Below are positions 22,569 through 33,471 of a stretch of DNA of 64,000 bases, piece by piece (the stretch's first letter is position 1; every line of letters begins with the position of its first letter). A program made the translations under genes and the position numbers. Under the pieces are notes generated by a model. The model searched no databases. It was not told where the DNA came from and saw nothing but the letters and a program-made list of their open reading frames with translations. Source of the stretch: Leuctra nigra (lineage: Eukaryota > Arthropoda > Insecta > Plecoptera > Leuctridae); NCBI GenBank assembly GCA_934045905.1, contig OW203762.1, positions 9,610,001 through 9,674,000 on the forward strand, read 5' to 3'.

Positions 22569-23393
22569 TCAACTCCGCTTACAGAACTGACACATTCTTT
22601 AAGAGGGAACCTGCGAAATAAAAACGCACACCCCGACTGAGAATCAAACCCCAGATCCTTCGGGTTACTAAGGGAGGATCCTTAAGGACGAAGGATACTA
22701 AAGGATCCTTCGGATCCTTTGCTTTAACCATTAATCTACCAGGGCGCATTCTTAATCAGCAGTTTGGGTTGCATACAACTCGTGCGAGTCCGAAGTGAGA
22801 GATTAACTAAATTCCATCATACTGATCAGCTATACCTACTTAATGTTTTGGAATGTGAAAGTGAACTTTTTGTTGTATGAAAATAAATAACATTAAAGGT
22901 TTTCTCCCTACGAGAAAAAGCTATTCTACATTTTTTATTGGTGCATTTCAATGACAAAATTCGCGATTAATGGAAAATAATTAGTAGAGTTTACAAAGTG
23001 TTTTACAGTGTTTATGTTAGTGTACTCCTGCTAATAAAGTAAATATATTTTCTAACTTAGTACGTGATATGATTTAGTATGCATTTAATCTCTAAATAAA
23101 TATTATTAAAAAGTCGAACTTACCTATTTAATGGTAGGTGCACTCGGAAAAAAAATAAGACTCAAATATTCGACAAGACCGAAAAATACTGGTTCGCACC
23201 ATCAAAAGTCGGTCTGTGCAATATCCTCGTCTCACTCTATAGTATAGGTGAGCTCATATTTCAATGCATCAAACATTGATTATTCTGAACCTGGTAAGCA
23301 GTAAGTCAAATTTAAACATAAAAACACAAGTCGTTGGACTTTCACAAACCTTAATGTTTTTCTTACCTACAAATGTACCTATTAATGTTTTTA
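22569..23393. other. Intergenic sequence, nothing recognised
   Basis: It contains a short run of repeated AAGGATCCTT motifs (22648-22720) and is otherwise AT-rich. No gene was seen. Confidence 0.5.
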
Positions 23394-23992
23394 CTAGGAA
23401 AACGCTCAGTGTAACGTGTTGATGAGCGAGCATGGGTACGTGTAAGTTCTCGAACCGGAAATGCGTACACAACACACAGAAACATATACATCCAAATTGA
23501 ATTGAAATATGATCCACTCAATCATCATAAAAGTATATGCTTTTCATCGAAACTTGAAAATAGCATCTATGCACCCTGGTACATATAGCAAATCAGATTT
23601 AATTCAATTGGCACTAGAAAACATTCATTTCGATACTTCATTTCTGACAGCTATTAAAAATGTCAATAAGTTCATACGTTCTTAATTGATTGGGATGAAA
23701 ATTTGTAAAATAAGAGATAATGTTGGTCTTAATGACCATGCAAAATATTAGTTTGATCAGAATTATCGAAGACCATTTTCATTTTTTAATTTATCAGGAG
23801 ATGTTTACTTAAATTTTAACCAATGAATGAATTTCAAAAAAATTAGGGTCTGCAAACAGAAAAGGTTGTCGCTACATGTGTGCTAAATTTCAGATCTATC
23901 GGTGAAACGGTGCGACTTCTATTGCTCCAGATAGCAGCAAAAAAATATACAGAGGTCCGTGTCAAAAGAGTCAAAAGGAGTCGCTCGCTCAA
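23394..23992 (+). mobile_element. Family D copy, short and apparently complete
   Basis: From CTAGGAAAACGCTCAGTGTA (preceded by A) to GTCGCTCGCTCAA, about 600 bp with no internal insertion. It carries the TTGGTCTTAATGACCATGC, AGATCTATCGGTGAAACGG and ACAGAGGTCCGTGTCAAAAG landmarks in the usual order. It is a good reference copy of the family. Confidence 0.7.
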
Positions 23993-24174
23993 TTAATAGC
24001 CAAACCTAAGAACTGAATTTTATAATTATAAGTTAACTTTGTTCAACGATTCTTTTTTATTTGCCAATTGTTCATGTTAAATGATAAAGAGCGAAAGAAA
24101 TCTATACAATTGTATCGTTTTCGGAAGAGCGGTGAGGGTATACGTACTACTCAGTTCCTACTCATGCCCTGTAG

Positions 24175-24368
24175 TTCCGCTACGCGACGCCGTACGAGCG
24201 CCTGTTGGTCGGCGTCGGCGTCGTCTTGAGCGTCGTCGCCGGAATCGGGAATCCGTGCTTCATCATCCTCTACGCAGAGTTCGCGGCGCTGTTGGTCGAC
24301 AGAAACATGGATGGCGCCACGACGAGTCCGTCGCTGATTCTCAACTTCTTCGGAGGTGGTCACATTCT
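24175..24368 (+). CDS. ABCB (P-glycoprotein-type) transporter, exon with first membrane helix
   Basis: The first recognisable exon of a full-size ABCB-type transporter, a plasma-membrane efflux pump family. It reads FRYATPYERLLVGVGVV, then a membrane segment running to ACAEF-like residues (AGIGNPCFIILYAEF), then a hydrophilic loop ending FFGGGHIL. This matches TM1 and the start of the first extracellular loop in P-glycoproteins (FRFA.P.D.LLM..G). The acceptor is CCCTGTAG at 24167-24174 and the exon ends before GTGAGT at 24369, in phase 2. The initiator-methionine exon is upstream and was not identified. Codon use is markedly GC-rich compared with the surrounding DNA, consistent with a real host exon. 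Confidence 0.9.
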
Positions 24369-24419
24369 GTGAGTATTCTATATGTAAATTCACATTCATC
24401 AAGGTCTCCATTTGTTAGA

Positions 24420-24937
24420 ATCTATGTTTTTTGTCGGTGTGTGTATTCGTCTCCTGTCAAACGAAGTAACCGATCAGGCCAATTTGTTCACAAAAATGAT
24501 ATTACAATTCTGGTTCGTGATCGTGACAAAATGATTTTCAGCAAGATCGGTCTATTGGTTACATCGGAAACTTGATTTGTATAGTTTGTACTTGGCTTGG
24601 CAATGAGGAAAAAACTCTATGTATGTGAAATTGAAACTGGAATCGTTGGACCAATCATCATTAAAATTTGCTTGGTGTTTGCGACCAGCATTTTAAGTGG
24701 TTTTTTTACCAATCTGTAATTATCTTTAGGAGTTCTTGACATTGCACCGACATTTTTATGCTTGAATTGAAATATATGTCAAAATTTACATATCACATTT
24801 TTTTTATCACAACCACTCAGATAAATTAGATTAGATAGTTAATCTTCGAAGGGGTTCTCAAGGTCTGTAGAATAAAAGATTTCACACTAATTCGCATTCA
24901 AACGAGGGCTCGCTTATCAGCGCGTTCTAGTTACATA
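24420..24937 (-). mobile_element. Family D fragment in an ABCB intron
   Basis: Reverse copy: GTCTCCTGTCAAACGAAGTA matches the same segment in the copy at 27644-28744. The right end is truncated to TTATCAGCGCGTTCTAG followed by T. It lies wholly inside the intron 24369-25062. Confidence 0.55.
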
Positions 24938-25062
24938 ATTTGAGATTAAAGGAAAACGTTCATTCACCGGTGGAGAGTGCTGAGCGAAATCGAGAGCAAG
25001 CATCCACTGAAATATCTTAATTTACACGGTAAAACGAATGACACCGTGATGTTTATTTGCAG

Positions 25063-25207
25063 AGTAAACGGAACTCGTTCTGAACGAATGGAAGCGATGT
25101 CAGAAGACGCCGTCGCCTTTGCAAAAGGCATTTTGTGCTCGACGTCTGCCACATTCATCATGGCGTCAGTTGGCATTATGTTGCTCAACAAATCAGCACT
25201 CGAACAA
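25063..25207 (+). CDS. ABCB transporter, exon 2 of those seen
   Basis: It starts after GTTTATTTGCAG. The single base A completes the split Leu codon (CT|A), then VNGTRSERMEAMSEDAVAFA and a hydrophobic helix LCSTSATFIMASVGIMLL (TM2), ending NKSALEQ. The phase match (2 into 2) with the previous exon is exact. It ends CAA before GTTAGA, a weak but valid GT donor, in phase 0. The segment corresponds to the TM1-TM2 loop and TM2 of P-glycoproteins, followed by the Q-(V/I)-x-(R/K)-(I/V)-R intracellular helix that begins in the next exon. Confidence 0.88.
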
Positions 25208-25245
25208 GTTAGATAATGATTAATATTGATCTTCCGTTATCTGTC

Positions 25246-25356
25246 GTTTCCGTCAGTTGGCTGGGTTTCGCAGGTGCTGCGAAACCAATTGACCAATTGT
25301 GTGCGACCAATTGTAATTGAGGTGCGACCTGCGAAACCCAGCCAACTGACGGAAAC
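25246..25356. repeat. Inverted repeat with perfect 30-bp arms in ABCB intron
   Basis: Arms 25246-25275 and 25327-25356 (GTTTCCGTCAGTTGGCTGGG onward) with a 51-bp spacer that itself contains CAATTG-rich sequence. It lies within the intron 25208-25649. Probably a MITE or the ends of one; no target duplication was found. Confidence 0.8.
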
Positions 25357-25649
25357 TTGTATTGCAATGTTAATGGTTGAAGTTAGCATGCTTTATAATA
25401 TTCCATTTGATTATCACGAGAAGTACCTGAACGCAACTTACCAATAATTGAATGAACTGCTCTGAGACATTGACCGTGACAAATTTAACCGAGTGAATTA
25501 TGCTTAATAAAACATAAAATAATCGTTGGTGCTTTGATCTATCTAACTGCCATTGGCCGGTTCTTGAACGCTACCCCTCAGTTGTTGAGTAAATAAAACT
25601 TTCCATTAATCGTCACTGATGAACATGTCAGATTTCCTGTCTTCCTCAG

Positions 25650-25750
25650 GTGCGTCGGGTGAGAGAGATGTTCTTGAAGTCGTTGCTTCGACAAGATCAA
25701 GCTTGGCACGACTTAAATGGCACTGCGAACGTCGCTACTCGTCTCACAGA
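25650..25750 (+). CDS. ABCB transporter, exon 3 of those seen
   Basis: A short exon reading VRRVREMFLKSLLRQDQAWHD, then LNGTANVATRLT. This is the first intracellular loop of ABCB exporters (R.R..FLKA.LRQD..W.D), which couples the membrane domain to the NBD. The acceptor is CTTCCTCAG at 25649, phase 0. It ends in ACAGA before GTACGT, phase 2, joining the T of the next exon to give Asp. The donor at 25751 is the first member of a twelve-fold tandem array of the same donor motif in the intron. Confidence 0.9.
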
Positions 25751-26552
25751 GTACGTATCAGCAGTAATGCGGTGTCAATTACCGTCTAGACCTCTCTCAT
25801 TGTCTCATGTGGCTTATAGAGTACTTATCAGCTGTAATGCGGTGTCAATTACCGTCTAGACCTCTCATTGTCTCATGTGGCTTATAGAGTACGTATCAGC
25901 TGTAATGCGGTGTCAATTACCGTCTAGACCTCTCATTGTCTCATGTGGCTTATAGAGTACGTATCAGCTGTAATGCGGTGTCAATTACCTTCTAGACCTC
26001 GCATTGTCTCATGTGGCTTATAGAGTACGTATCAGCTGTAATGCGGTGTCAATTACCGTCTAGACCTCGCATTGTCTCATGTGGCTTATAGAGTACGTAT
26101 CAGCTGTAATGCGGTGTCAATTACCGTCTAGACCTCTCATTGTCTCATGTGGCTTATAGAGTACGTATCAGCTGTAATGCGGTGTCAATTACCGTCTAGA
26201 CCTCTCATTGTCTCATGTGGCTTATAGAGTACGTATCAGCTGTAATGCGGTGTCAATTACCTTCTAGACCTCGCATTGTCTCATGTGGCTTATAGAGTAC
26301 GTATCAGCTGTAATGTGTCAATTACCTTCTAGACCTCGCATTGTCTCATGTGGCTTATAGAGTACGTATCAGCTGTAATGCGGTGTCAATTACCGTCTAG
26401 ACCTCGCATTGTCTCATGTGGCTTATAGAGTACGTATCAGCTGTAATGCGGTGTCAATTACCTTCTAGACCTCGCATTGTCTCATGTGGCTTATAGAGTA
26501 CGTATCAGCAGTAATGCGGTGTCAATAACCGTCTAGACCTCTCATTGTCTGT
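25749..26552 (+). repeat. 68-bp minisatellite, 12 units, each carrying a 5' splice-site motif
   Basis: Units begin (at GAGTACGTATCAG) at 25749, 25819, 25887, 25955, 26023, 26091, 26159, 26227, 26295, 26360, 26428 and 26496. The spacing is 68 bp except for 70 and 65 at two places. The first unit straddles the real exon-intron boundary. Eleven units keep AGA|GTACGT; the second has GTACTT. Between them run TGCGGTGTCAATTACC and CATTGTCTCATGTGGC. The last unit leads straight into the acceptor GTGTCCCGCAG at 26561. The array therefore fills almost the whole 811-bp intron. Confidence 0.95.
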
Positions 26553-26561
26553 GTCCCGCAG

Positions 26562-26733
26562 TGACCTTGAGAAGCTGCAAGAAGGAATCGGAGAGAAGAT
26601 CGGGATATTCACCTGCCTCATCGTCTCCTTCGTCTCGTCAGCTATCATGTCATTCATATACGGCTGGAAACTTACTCTTGTCGTTCTGAGCTGTGCCCCG
26701 ATCGTCATTATTGCTCAGTGTGTAGTTTCAAAG
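26562..26733 (+). CDS. ABCB transporter, exon 4 of those seen
   Basis: It reads DLEKLQEGIGEKIGIF, then two hydrophobic helices with the conserved YGWKLTLVVL between them, ending CVVSK. D.(D/E)K...GIGEK.G and (Y/H)GW.LTLV are diagnostic for the TM3-TM4 part of P-glycoproteins. Its first base completes the split Asp codon, and it ends AAG before GTAAAC in phase 0. The next exon is 9.3 kb away, separated by an intron loaded with retrotransposons. Confidence 0.93.
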
Positions 26734-27144
26734 GTAAACATTATATACGTATGTGTTGTGATAGTAATCAAATTAGTTTGGAGAAACACATGATCAATAT
26801 GTCATATGTCATATGATCATGATCAATATGTCATAGCAAATCTGAGCTCAAAAGTACTGATCAAATGCCACGAATATTTGAAATGTTAAAGAAAACAATT
26901 AATAACTCGGAACAAATCAGATGGCTTGATTTTTTTGTTTTATAAATGTTGTTTAAAAGTTGTGTGCCGTTTCTTCTCGGTTTCTTGCATTTTGGTGCCT
27001 CTTTATTCGGAATGTGATAACTACGATTCGCCAACAGTGTTTTTTGCATTCAGACTGACATGAGATGGAAAGAATAAAGAGCAGGCACATGTCTTTTTCT
27101 TACAACTTAATTAAATATTATATACAGTTCGTTTTTCCTATGTT

Positions 27145-27275
27145 TGAACTCTCTACAGACCGAGACACTGTCAGTTTGTTAGGCCGAGAAAGACAACATT
27201 GCAAGGTGAGCGCACAATGAAGTCTTTCTCGGCCTAGCAGAACAACTGACTGTGGCTCCATCTGGTGAGAGTTCA
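27145..27275. repeat. Short inverted-repeat element (MITE-like), 131 bp
   Basis: Ends TGAACTCTC / GAGAGTTCA with inner inverted pairs AGGCCGAGAAAGAC and GTCTTTCTCGGCCT around a small loop. It lies in the ABCB intron. No clear target duplication. Confidence 0.65.
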
Positions 27276-27374
27276 TACAGTAAAAAAACAGACTATACTA
27301 TATAGTTGGTGATCTTACTGTTTCTATAAAGATAATGATTACATTTCCTGGCTAACAAACCACTTCTTTAAATA

Positions 27375-27641
27375 TCTAGTGGAGCGGTCGCTCCACGACA
27401 GCCAAGTCGTACGGCGCGCACACTCTCATATAAAGGCTGGAGCAAACCCACTTTTACTGTAAGCATCAAAGTGGCATTTTCGGCCTACTGGATCTTAAAA
27501 TTGGGAAATCTCACATTGTTGCGATATATCTTAATTTCGAGCTATGGCCCACCCTACAACATATACCAAATTTGGGAACAATAGGTTACGCCCTTTGCAC
27601 GCTAGAGGGCCGTGAAAACAGTGTTTTAGGGCGGTTTTCAT
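27375..27641 (+). mobile_element. Composite-family 5' block alone
   Basis: TCTAGTGGAGCGGTCGCTCC (preceded by A) to AGTGTTTTAGGGCGGTTTTC then AT. It is followed at once by the GCGAGCGTAGCGAGCGTC end of a reverse family D copy, the same junction as at 12266. Confidence 0.7.
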
Positions 27642-27642
27642 C

Positions 27643-28744
27643 AAGCGAGCGTAGCGAGCGTCTCCACTTGAAACTTATGGCTCGAATCTCTGTTTTTTTT
27701 TTGTGTGTGTATTTGTGCATTTGGTGTCTCCTGCCAAACGAAGTAATGGATCAGGCCAATTTTTTCACACAACTTAAATTACTGTTCTCGTTATGGTCAA
27801 AATGATTTTCAGCAAGTTCGCTCCATTGGTTGCATCGGAAACTTGATGTGTAGTTATAGTTAGCTTGGCAATGGGGATGAAGGAAACGCTGTGTATATAA
27901 CTGCAATAGTTTGACCGATCATCACCAAATTTAGCAAGGTCATGTGTACCAGTATTATAAGTGATTTTTTACAAATCTGTAATGAGCTTCAAGAGTAATA
28001 GACATTTTACTGACATTTGTATACTTAATTTAAAACGGCCTATAGCCACACCACCATTTGACCTAACAAATGGTCTTTGATTAATCTGATCAATCAAACT
28101 CGTATTTTGCATGGTCGTTCAAACCAACATTGTCTCTTATTTTACAAATTTTCAGCCTTACCAGTCAAGAACATAGATGCACTTATTGACAGTTTTAATA
28201 ACTGTCAGAAATGACATTTCAAAACAGAAATTCCACTGCATTCTGGGTTGCTCTATGTAGCAAAGCAAAGTTTATAGATAAGCTATTCTCAATATCAATG
28301 TAAGACAGATTCTTTTCTTAGTGGATCATATTGCAATACATAATGTAGTCAAAATGTAATGTAGGTATTTCATATACATAGGTATAGGTATACCTTATCT
28401 AAAATAATTTATTTTACGATATGGATTGTGTTTCACAGTTATGAAAACAACGTTTTGACTAGATAGCATCATATTTTACACATTTCCAGCCCAATCGGTC
28501 AAGAATTTACAGACTTATTGCTGTTTTAAGTGTTTGAATATCTGTCCAAAGAGATTGATGGAAAAATATCAGTACAATAATCTGTTATTTAATTGATCCC
28601 GAGTGTTTATGAAAAGTTGCAAGGAAAATTGGTAATAAATAATGTATAGTTAGTTATCTTTGAATAATTGGATCGTGCTATGATTGGCGATGTCGTGCGT
28701 GTCGGTGCTCGCTCATCAACGCGTTACACCGAGCGTTTTCCTAG
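27643..28744 (-). mobile_element. Family D copy, reverse, about 1.1 kb
   Basis: Left end AAGCGAGCGTAGCGAGCGTC TCC; right end CATCAACGCGTTACACCGAG then CGTTTTCCTAG followed by T. An inner hairpin, AACGC...GCGTT, precedes the CTAG. It lies inside the long ABCB intron and is continued by a TAA/TAG microsatellite into which a LINE has inserted. Confidence 0.7.
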
Positions 28745-28900
28745 TAATAATAATAATAATCTCAGTAGTGGGGAGCACGGCAGAAACCTCCACGTGGTGT
28801 CCCTGGGCGATTTGTATGTTTTAGTACAAATCGGCGAATTCTGCCAAAACCGGGAGCAATAAGAGTTTTTAACGTTTTAATATTATAAGAATACTACGAA

Positions 28901-29368
28901 ATGTGTGATAAAGTGCGGTCCCTTCCTGGGCCAGCACTAACGATAATGTCTTTCAATGTTGAAGGTTTTTCGACAAATAAAGGGGAATTGATAGTTAAAA
29001 TGTGCAGCGATAAAGAGTGTGATGTAATCTGTTTACAAGAAACGCATCGAGGTGATTTTCATCGACGGCCAAAAGTACCAGGAATGAAGTTAGTTATTGA
29101 GTTGCCTCATGAACATTATGGAAGTGCAATATTTGTGAAACCAGATGTTTCAGTTCTTACCGCTCATTCTATACGGGTGCTAGATATCGAAATCTTGACA
29201 ATTGAACTTAAGGGATGCACAGTAACATCAGTATATAAACCGCCCAGGACCCCATTCGACTTCCAACCTCCTTGCAATTATTTCAACCAAAAGATAAGAT
29301 TTGTTCTTGGGGATTTTAATAGCCACAGTACCAATTGGGGGTACCTCACTACGGATGACTTGGGTTAA
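28901..29368 (+). pseudogene. LINE endonuclease domain (EEP family)
   Basis: An open frame with the N-terminal apurinic-type endonuclease fold. It reads MSFNVEGFSTNKGELI, CDVICLQETHRGDFH (QE.H catalytic Glu), VTSVYKPP, and FVLGDFNSHSTNWG (GDFN motif). The frame stops just after this motif. The sequence continues without loss of homology in another frame from 29371, so one small indel near 29360 broke the original ORF. The terminal SDH-type motif of the endonuclease is weakly represented (around THRALKLQV-like residues after 29520), so catalytic competence is doubtful even without the break. Confidence 0.85.
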
Positions 29369-29370
29369 AA

Positions 29371-31851
29371 GTGGAAACGTGGGCTGAAAATGCAGGGTTG
29401 ACACTGCTGCATGATCCAAAACTACCACCATCTTTTAACAGCGGCAGATGGAAAAGGGGATACAATCCGGATCTAATATTCGTGAGTGGAAATATCAGTC
29501 AACAATGTGTGAAAGATGTATGCGAATCAACACCAAATACGCAACATAGAGCATTAAAACTACAAGTACATGCGGTGGTTAAGGCTGATACAATACCATT
29601 CAAAAGGAGGTTTAACTATCGGAAAGCTGACTGGAAACAATACACGAGGAGCCTGGATATGCAGATTGGGGATATAATACCATCTGTTCAGAACTACGAT
29701 ACATTTGTAGAGCTAGTTCAGAAAATTTCGAGACAGTTCATCCCTCGAGGTTGTAGAAGACAGTACATTCCCGGAATGTCGGAATCGGCAAGTGAGCTAT
29801 TGGAAACATACACGCAATCCTTCGAGACCGACCCATTTAGCGAATCTACCATCATGGAGGGAGAAGCACTCATGGTGGAGCTAGCTGAAAACCGGAGAGC
29901 AAAATGGCATGAGCTGATGGAAAGTATAGACATGATGCACAATAGCAAGAAAGCTTGGGGGTTAATCAAAAAACTGAATGGAGATCCAACAAAGGCAGGG
30001 GTGCACACAAACGTAACACCTAATCAGGTTGCACATCAGTTACTCATGAATGGGAAAGTTAAACTGAAGCTCAAGAAGAAGAAACTGGTGAAACAAGTGT
30101 CCGAAGTCCCTAGTAGCTTAGAAAAGGATTTCACTCTTGAGGAGTTAATACTTGGAATACAAAAGCTGAAGAATGGCAAAGCGGCAGGTATAGATGGCAT
30201 TATGTCAGAGCAAATAAAGAACTTTGGCCCAAGAACGATACAGTGGTTGCTGAGTCTCCTTAACGAATGTCGAAGAACGTGCCGAGTTCCGAAAAGTTGG
30301 AGAAAGGCGAAGGTTGTGGCGCTGCTTAAGCCAGGCAAAGAGCCACAGGATCCCAAAAGTTATCGGCCTATTTCGCTGCTTTGCCATACATTCAAACTGT
30401 ACGAGAGGTTGATATTACATCGCATTGCGGATTCTGTTGATGATAAACTAATAAGAGAACAAGCAGGATTCAGACCTGGTAAAGCTTGCACCGGGCAGGT
30501 GCTTAACCTGTGTCAGTTCATTGAGGATGGTTTTGAGTCGAAACGAGTTACAGGGGCTGTTTTTGTGGACCTAACCGCAGCTTACGATACAGTTAATCAC
30601 AACCTTTTGCTAAATTAGGTACATGGAATGACGAATGATTACCATCTCACGGAAATAATAGGGTCTTTGCTTCATGCTCGAAGATTTACTGTGACGTTGA
30701 ATGGTAAATGGAGTAGATGGCGTATGCAACGGAACGGACTGCCTCAAGGTAGCGTCTTAGCACCAATGTTATTCAACATATATACAAACGACCAGCCACT
30801 ACCTGAGAGCACTAACCATTTCCTGTATGCCGACGACCTGGCTATAGCAGCTCAGGCAGCATCGTTTGAAGAAGTAGAGACAAGGCTTTCCAGTACTCTG
30901 GATATCTTAGCAGATTACTACGGTGCTAATCAGTTGCGGCCAAATCCTGCAAAAACGCAGGTATGCGCTTTTCATCTGCGAAGCAAAAAGGCGAAAAGAA
31001 AACTCCAGGTATCATGGCTAGGTAAGAGTATAGAAAGCACTGAGAATCCTGTGTATCTCGGTGTAACTATAGATCGCATGTTAACCTTCAAGGAACATTG
31101 CAATAAAACTAAGATGAAAGTACAGGCCAGGAATAACTTGCTTCGCAGACTCGTTGGTACCACATGGGGAGCCAAGCCGCATACTGTGCGGACAACCGCT
31201 TTGGCTATGTGCTACTCTGCTGGTGAGTATGCATGCCCAGTGTGGAACAGTTCAACACATACAAAGCAAGTAGACACTGCCTTGAACGAGACGTGCAGAA
31301 TTGTAACTGGGTGCTTGAGACCAACTCCTAGAGATCAGTTGAATTTGTTAGCCGGGATTGCACCGCATCAAGTTCGAAGGAGTGTTGCAACTGATATTGA
31401 AAGAACAAAGCAAATCAGAGACAGCAGGCATCCTATGGCTGAGTACAAAGGTCCTCATCTTAGGCTAAAATCACGGAAGAGCTTCATGCAGGTCTCCAAA
31501 GAGATCCCTGATTCGGCTCGAGATGAGCGTCTGTCGAGATGGGAAGCTGGCCTGCAGCGACGTAACATTCCGGGAAATCCAGCTGAAGAACTGCCTCCAG
31601 GGACAGACCTCGAGTGGAGAATTTGGAGGACATTGAATAGGATAAGAACTGGTGTGGGAAGGACAAAAGCAAATTTAATGAAGTGGGGCTATTCGGAAGA
31701 CGGAGATCTCTGCAAGTGTGGAGAGCGGCAAGATGGGGAACATCCTCTTCGCTGTGTTTTGGCACCAGGTCCCTGCACACATGACGACTTAGAGAGGGCT
31801 AGTAGCATACCAATGGACGTGGCCACATTTTGGCAAAAACAAAATATTTAG
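29371..31851 (+). pseudogene. LINE reverse transcriptase, interrupted by one stop
   Basis: Continuation of the ORF. A linker is followed by RT: GIQKLKNGKAAGIDGIMSEQ (fingers), KVVALLKPGKEPQDPKSYRP, GAVFVDLTAAYDTVNHN (motif A), then a TAG at 30616-30618. In the same frame it continues with MTNDYHLTEIIGSLLHARRF, LPQGSVLAPMLFNIY (motif B) and FLYADDLAIAA (catalytic YADD). A thumb region follows, then NPVYLGVTID and a C-terminal knuckle-like CKCGERQDGEHPLRC. The only break in the RT part is that stop, so inactivation is fairly recent. It ends at 31851, 55 bp before the target duplication. Confidence 0.9.
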
Positions 31852-31906
31852 TAATTAGGTGTTAGTTGTAAGTTTTAATTATTGCTTCCGGACACGAAAG
31901 AAGAAG

Positions 31907-31911
31907 ATCTC

Positions 31912-31950
<39 letters not shown>

Positions 31951-33471
31951 CTCCTGGAATTCAAATCCGGTAAACAGGCCACAGCCTAAACGGCTGAACC
32001 GATTGATCTCACATTTTTACCACGTGTGCACTTTTGGCAACTGATTTAACCTTCACCCCATGAATTTTTTGTGCCGCCATTTTGAAACCGGAAGTGACGT
32101 CATATCTCAACAACGGCTGGACCGATTGGAACGAAAATAGCGCCAAACGATTCGGACGGTCATCTTTATGGATTATCAATAGCAACAGACTAAAATTTAT
32201 GTTAACAATACCGGAAATGACGTCATGAAATTTAATTCATCGATTGGCCTTTCGGCAACAAATTTGATCCAATTATTTTGATATTTATGTAACGTATGTT
32301 CTTTTGATATCTCATTTGACTTGATATAAAACCAACCGGAAGCCGCCATTTTGAAACCAGAAATGACATCATATCTTAATAACGTCTTAATAGATTTGAA
32401 CGAAACCAGCGCTAAACAATTTAGACGGTCAACTTTATGTATTATCATCAATAATATTTGCAGTTTCCCATACTGAAACCGGAAATGACGTCACACATTT
32501 TAAAAATCGCACAAATTTACATTTTAATGCAATAAATATACTATTTGAGACTGCTTATAATAAAATGTAATCATGTTTAAATTATAATTCAAGAGGTCAG
32601 TGATTTCAGCAGCCATTTTGAAACCGGAAGAAACGTAATATCTCGAAAACTGGTTGACAGATCGGTATGAAACTAGTGCCAAACGATTCGGAAGGCCATC
32701 TCTATGGAATGGGAACAGTCAAACTAGAATTTTCCTATTTACGAGGCCGGAAATGACGTCATTCAAATTTATAAATCATTATAATCCCCTCCTATACAAT
32801 AAATACATATTCAGAAAGCTAAAAATGATACACATCATTTATAGTTATAAATTCTGTGTGGCAGTGCAGAAAGTTCAGCGGCCATTTTGAAAACCGAAGT
32901 GTTGCCATATCTCGGAACTTGGTTGACCGATTGGAATGAAACCTTTGTTTTTTTCATGAGAATAACCAAATTGTAAAGGGTGATTTTTTTTTAAATGATT
33001 TAGTAATTGTTCATTTGATATGTGTCACACGTAAGTTGTAAGAATAAACTAAAAAAAGTAGTGATATCCCCATAAAAAACACTCCGTGTAAAAATACCAG
33101 CCAAGTCTCTTCAACTTAAAAAAAAAATAATGAAATCTAAAAATTCTGCACTGAAAAGTAGTGATATCAAAAAATTAGCCAAGTCAAAACTTTATTTGAA
33201 AATCAAAAAATACTTGGCGCATCGTTTTTTTTAGGGCATTATAGGTATACTTTGTATATGTATATTTCATGTATAATTTATAATTGGCCTATACTTCCAA
33301 GCTATTTATGTACACGATGCGCCAAGTATTTTTTGATTTTCAAATAAAGTTTTGACTTGGCTAATTTTTTGATATCACTACTTTTCAGTGCAGAATTTTT
33401 AGATTTCATTATTTTTTTTTTAAGTTGAAGAGACTTGGCTGGTATTTTTACACGGAGTGTTTTTTATGGGG
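31907..33471 (+). mobile_element. Composite-family element lacking its 5' block
   Basis: It starts in the (TAG)n microsatellite that hosts the LINE, then CTCCTGGAATTCAAATCCGG, the 268-bp tandem body with ACCGGAAGTGACGTCA-like sites, and the terminal palindrome 33068-33471 (404 bp). The LINE inserted in its microsatellite. Left of the LINE the sequence is family D, not the usual 5' block, so this copy had already lost or never had it. Confidence 0.72.

Larger units (their letters stand above)
28770..31906 (+). mobile_element. Full-length but inactivated LINE with 11-bp target duplication
   Basis: A 3137-bp non-LTR element in the ABCB intron, in the sense direction. The duplication ATCTCAGTAGT flanks it at 28759-28769 and 31907-31917. 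The target is the microsatellite part of a composite-family element, whose (TAG)n continues on the right. It carries an EEP endonuclease and an RT in one ORF broken once by a frameshift and once by a stop. There is no poly-A; it ends AAAGAAGAAG. The clade is unassigned, with Jockey/I-type features. Confidence 0.85.

Noticed and set aside
25749..26552. Regular 68-bp units resembling a CRISPR array at first glance
   Set aside because: The whole unit repeats with no unique spacers, it lies in a eukaryotic intron and it overlaps the exon end. It is a minisatellite.
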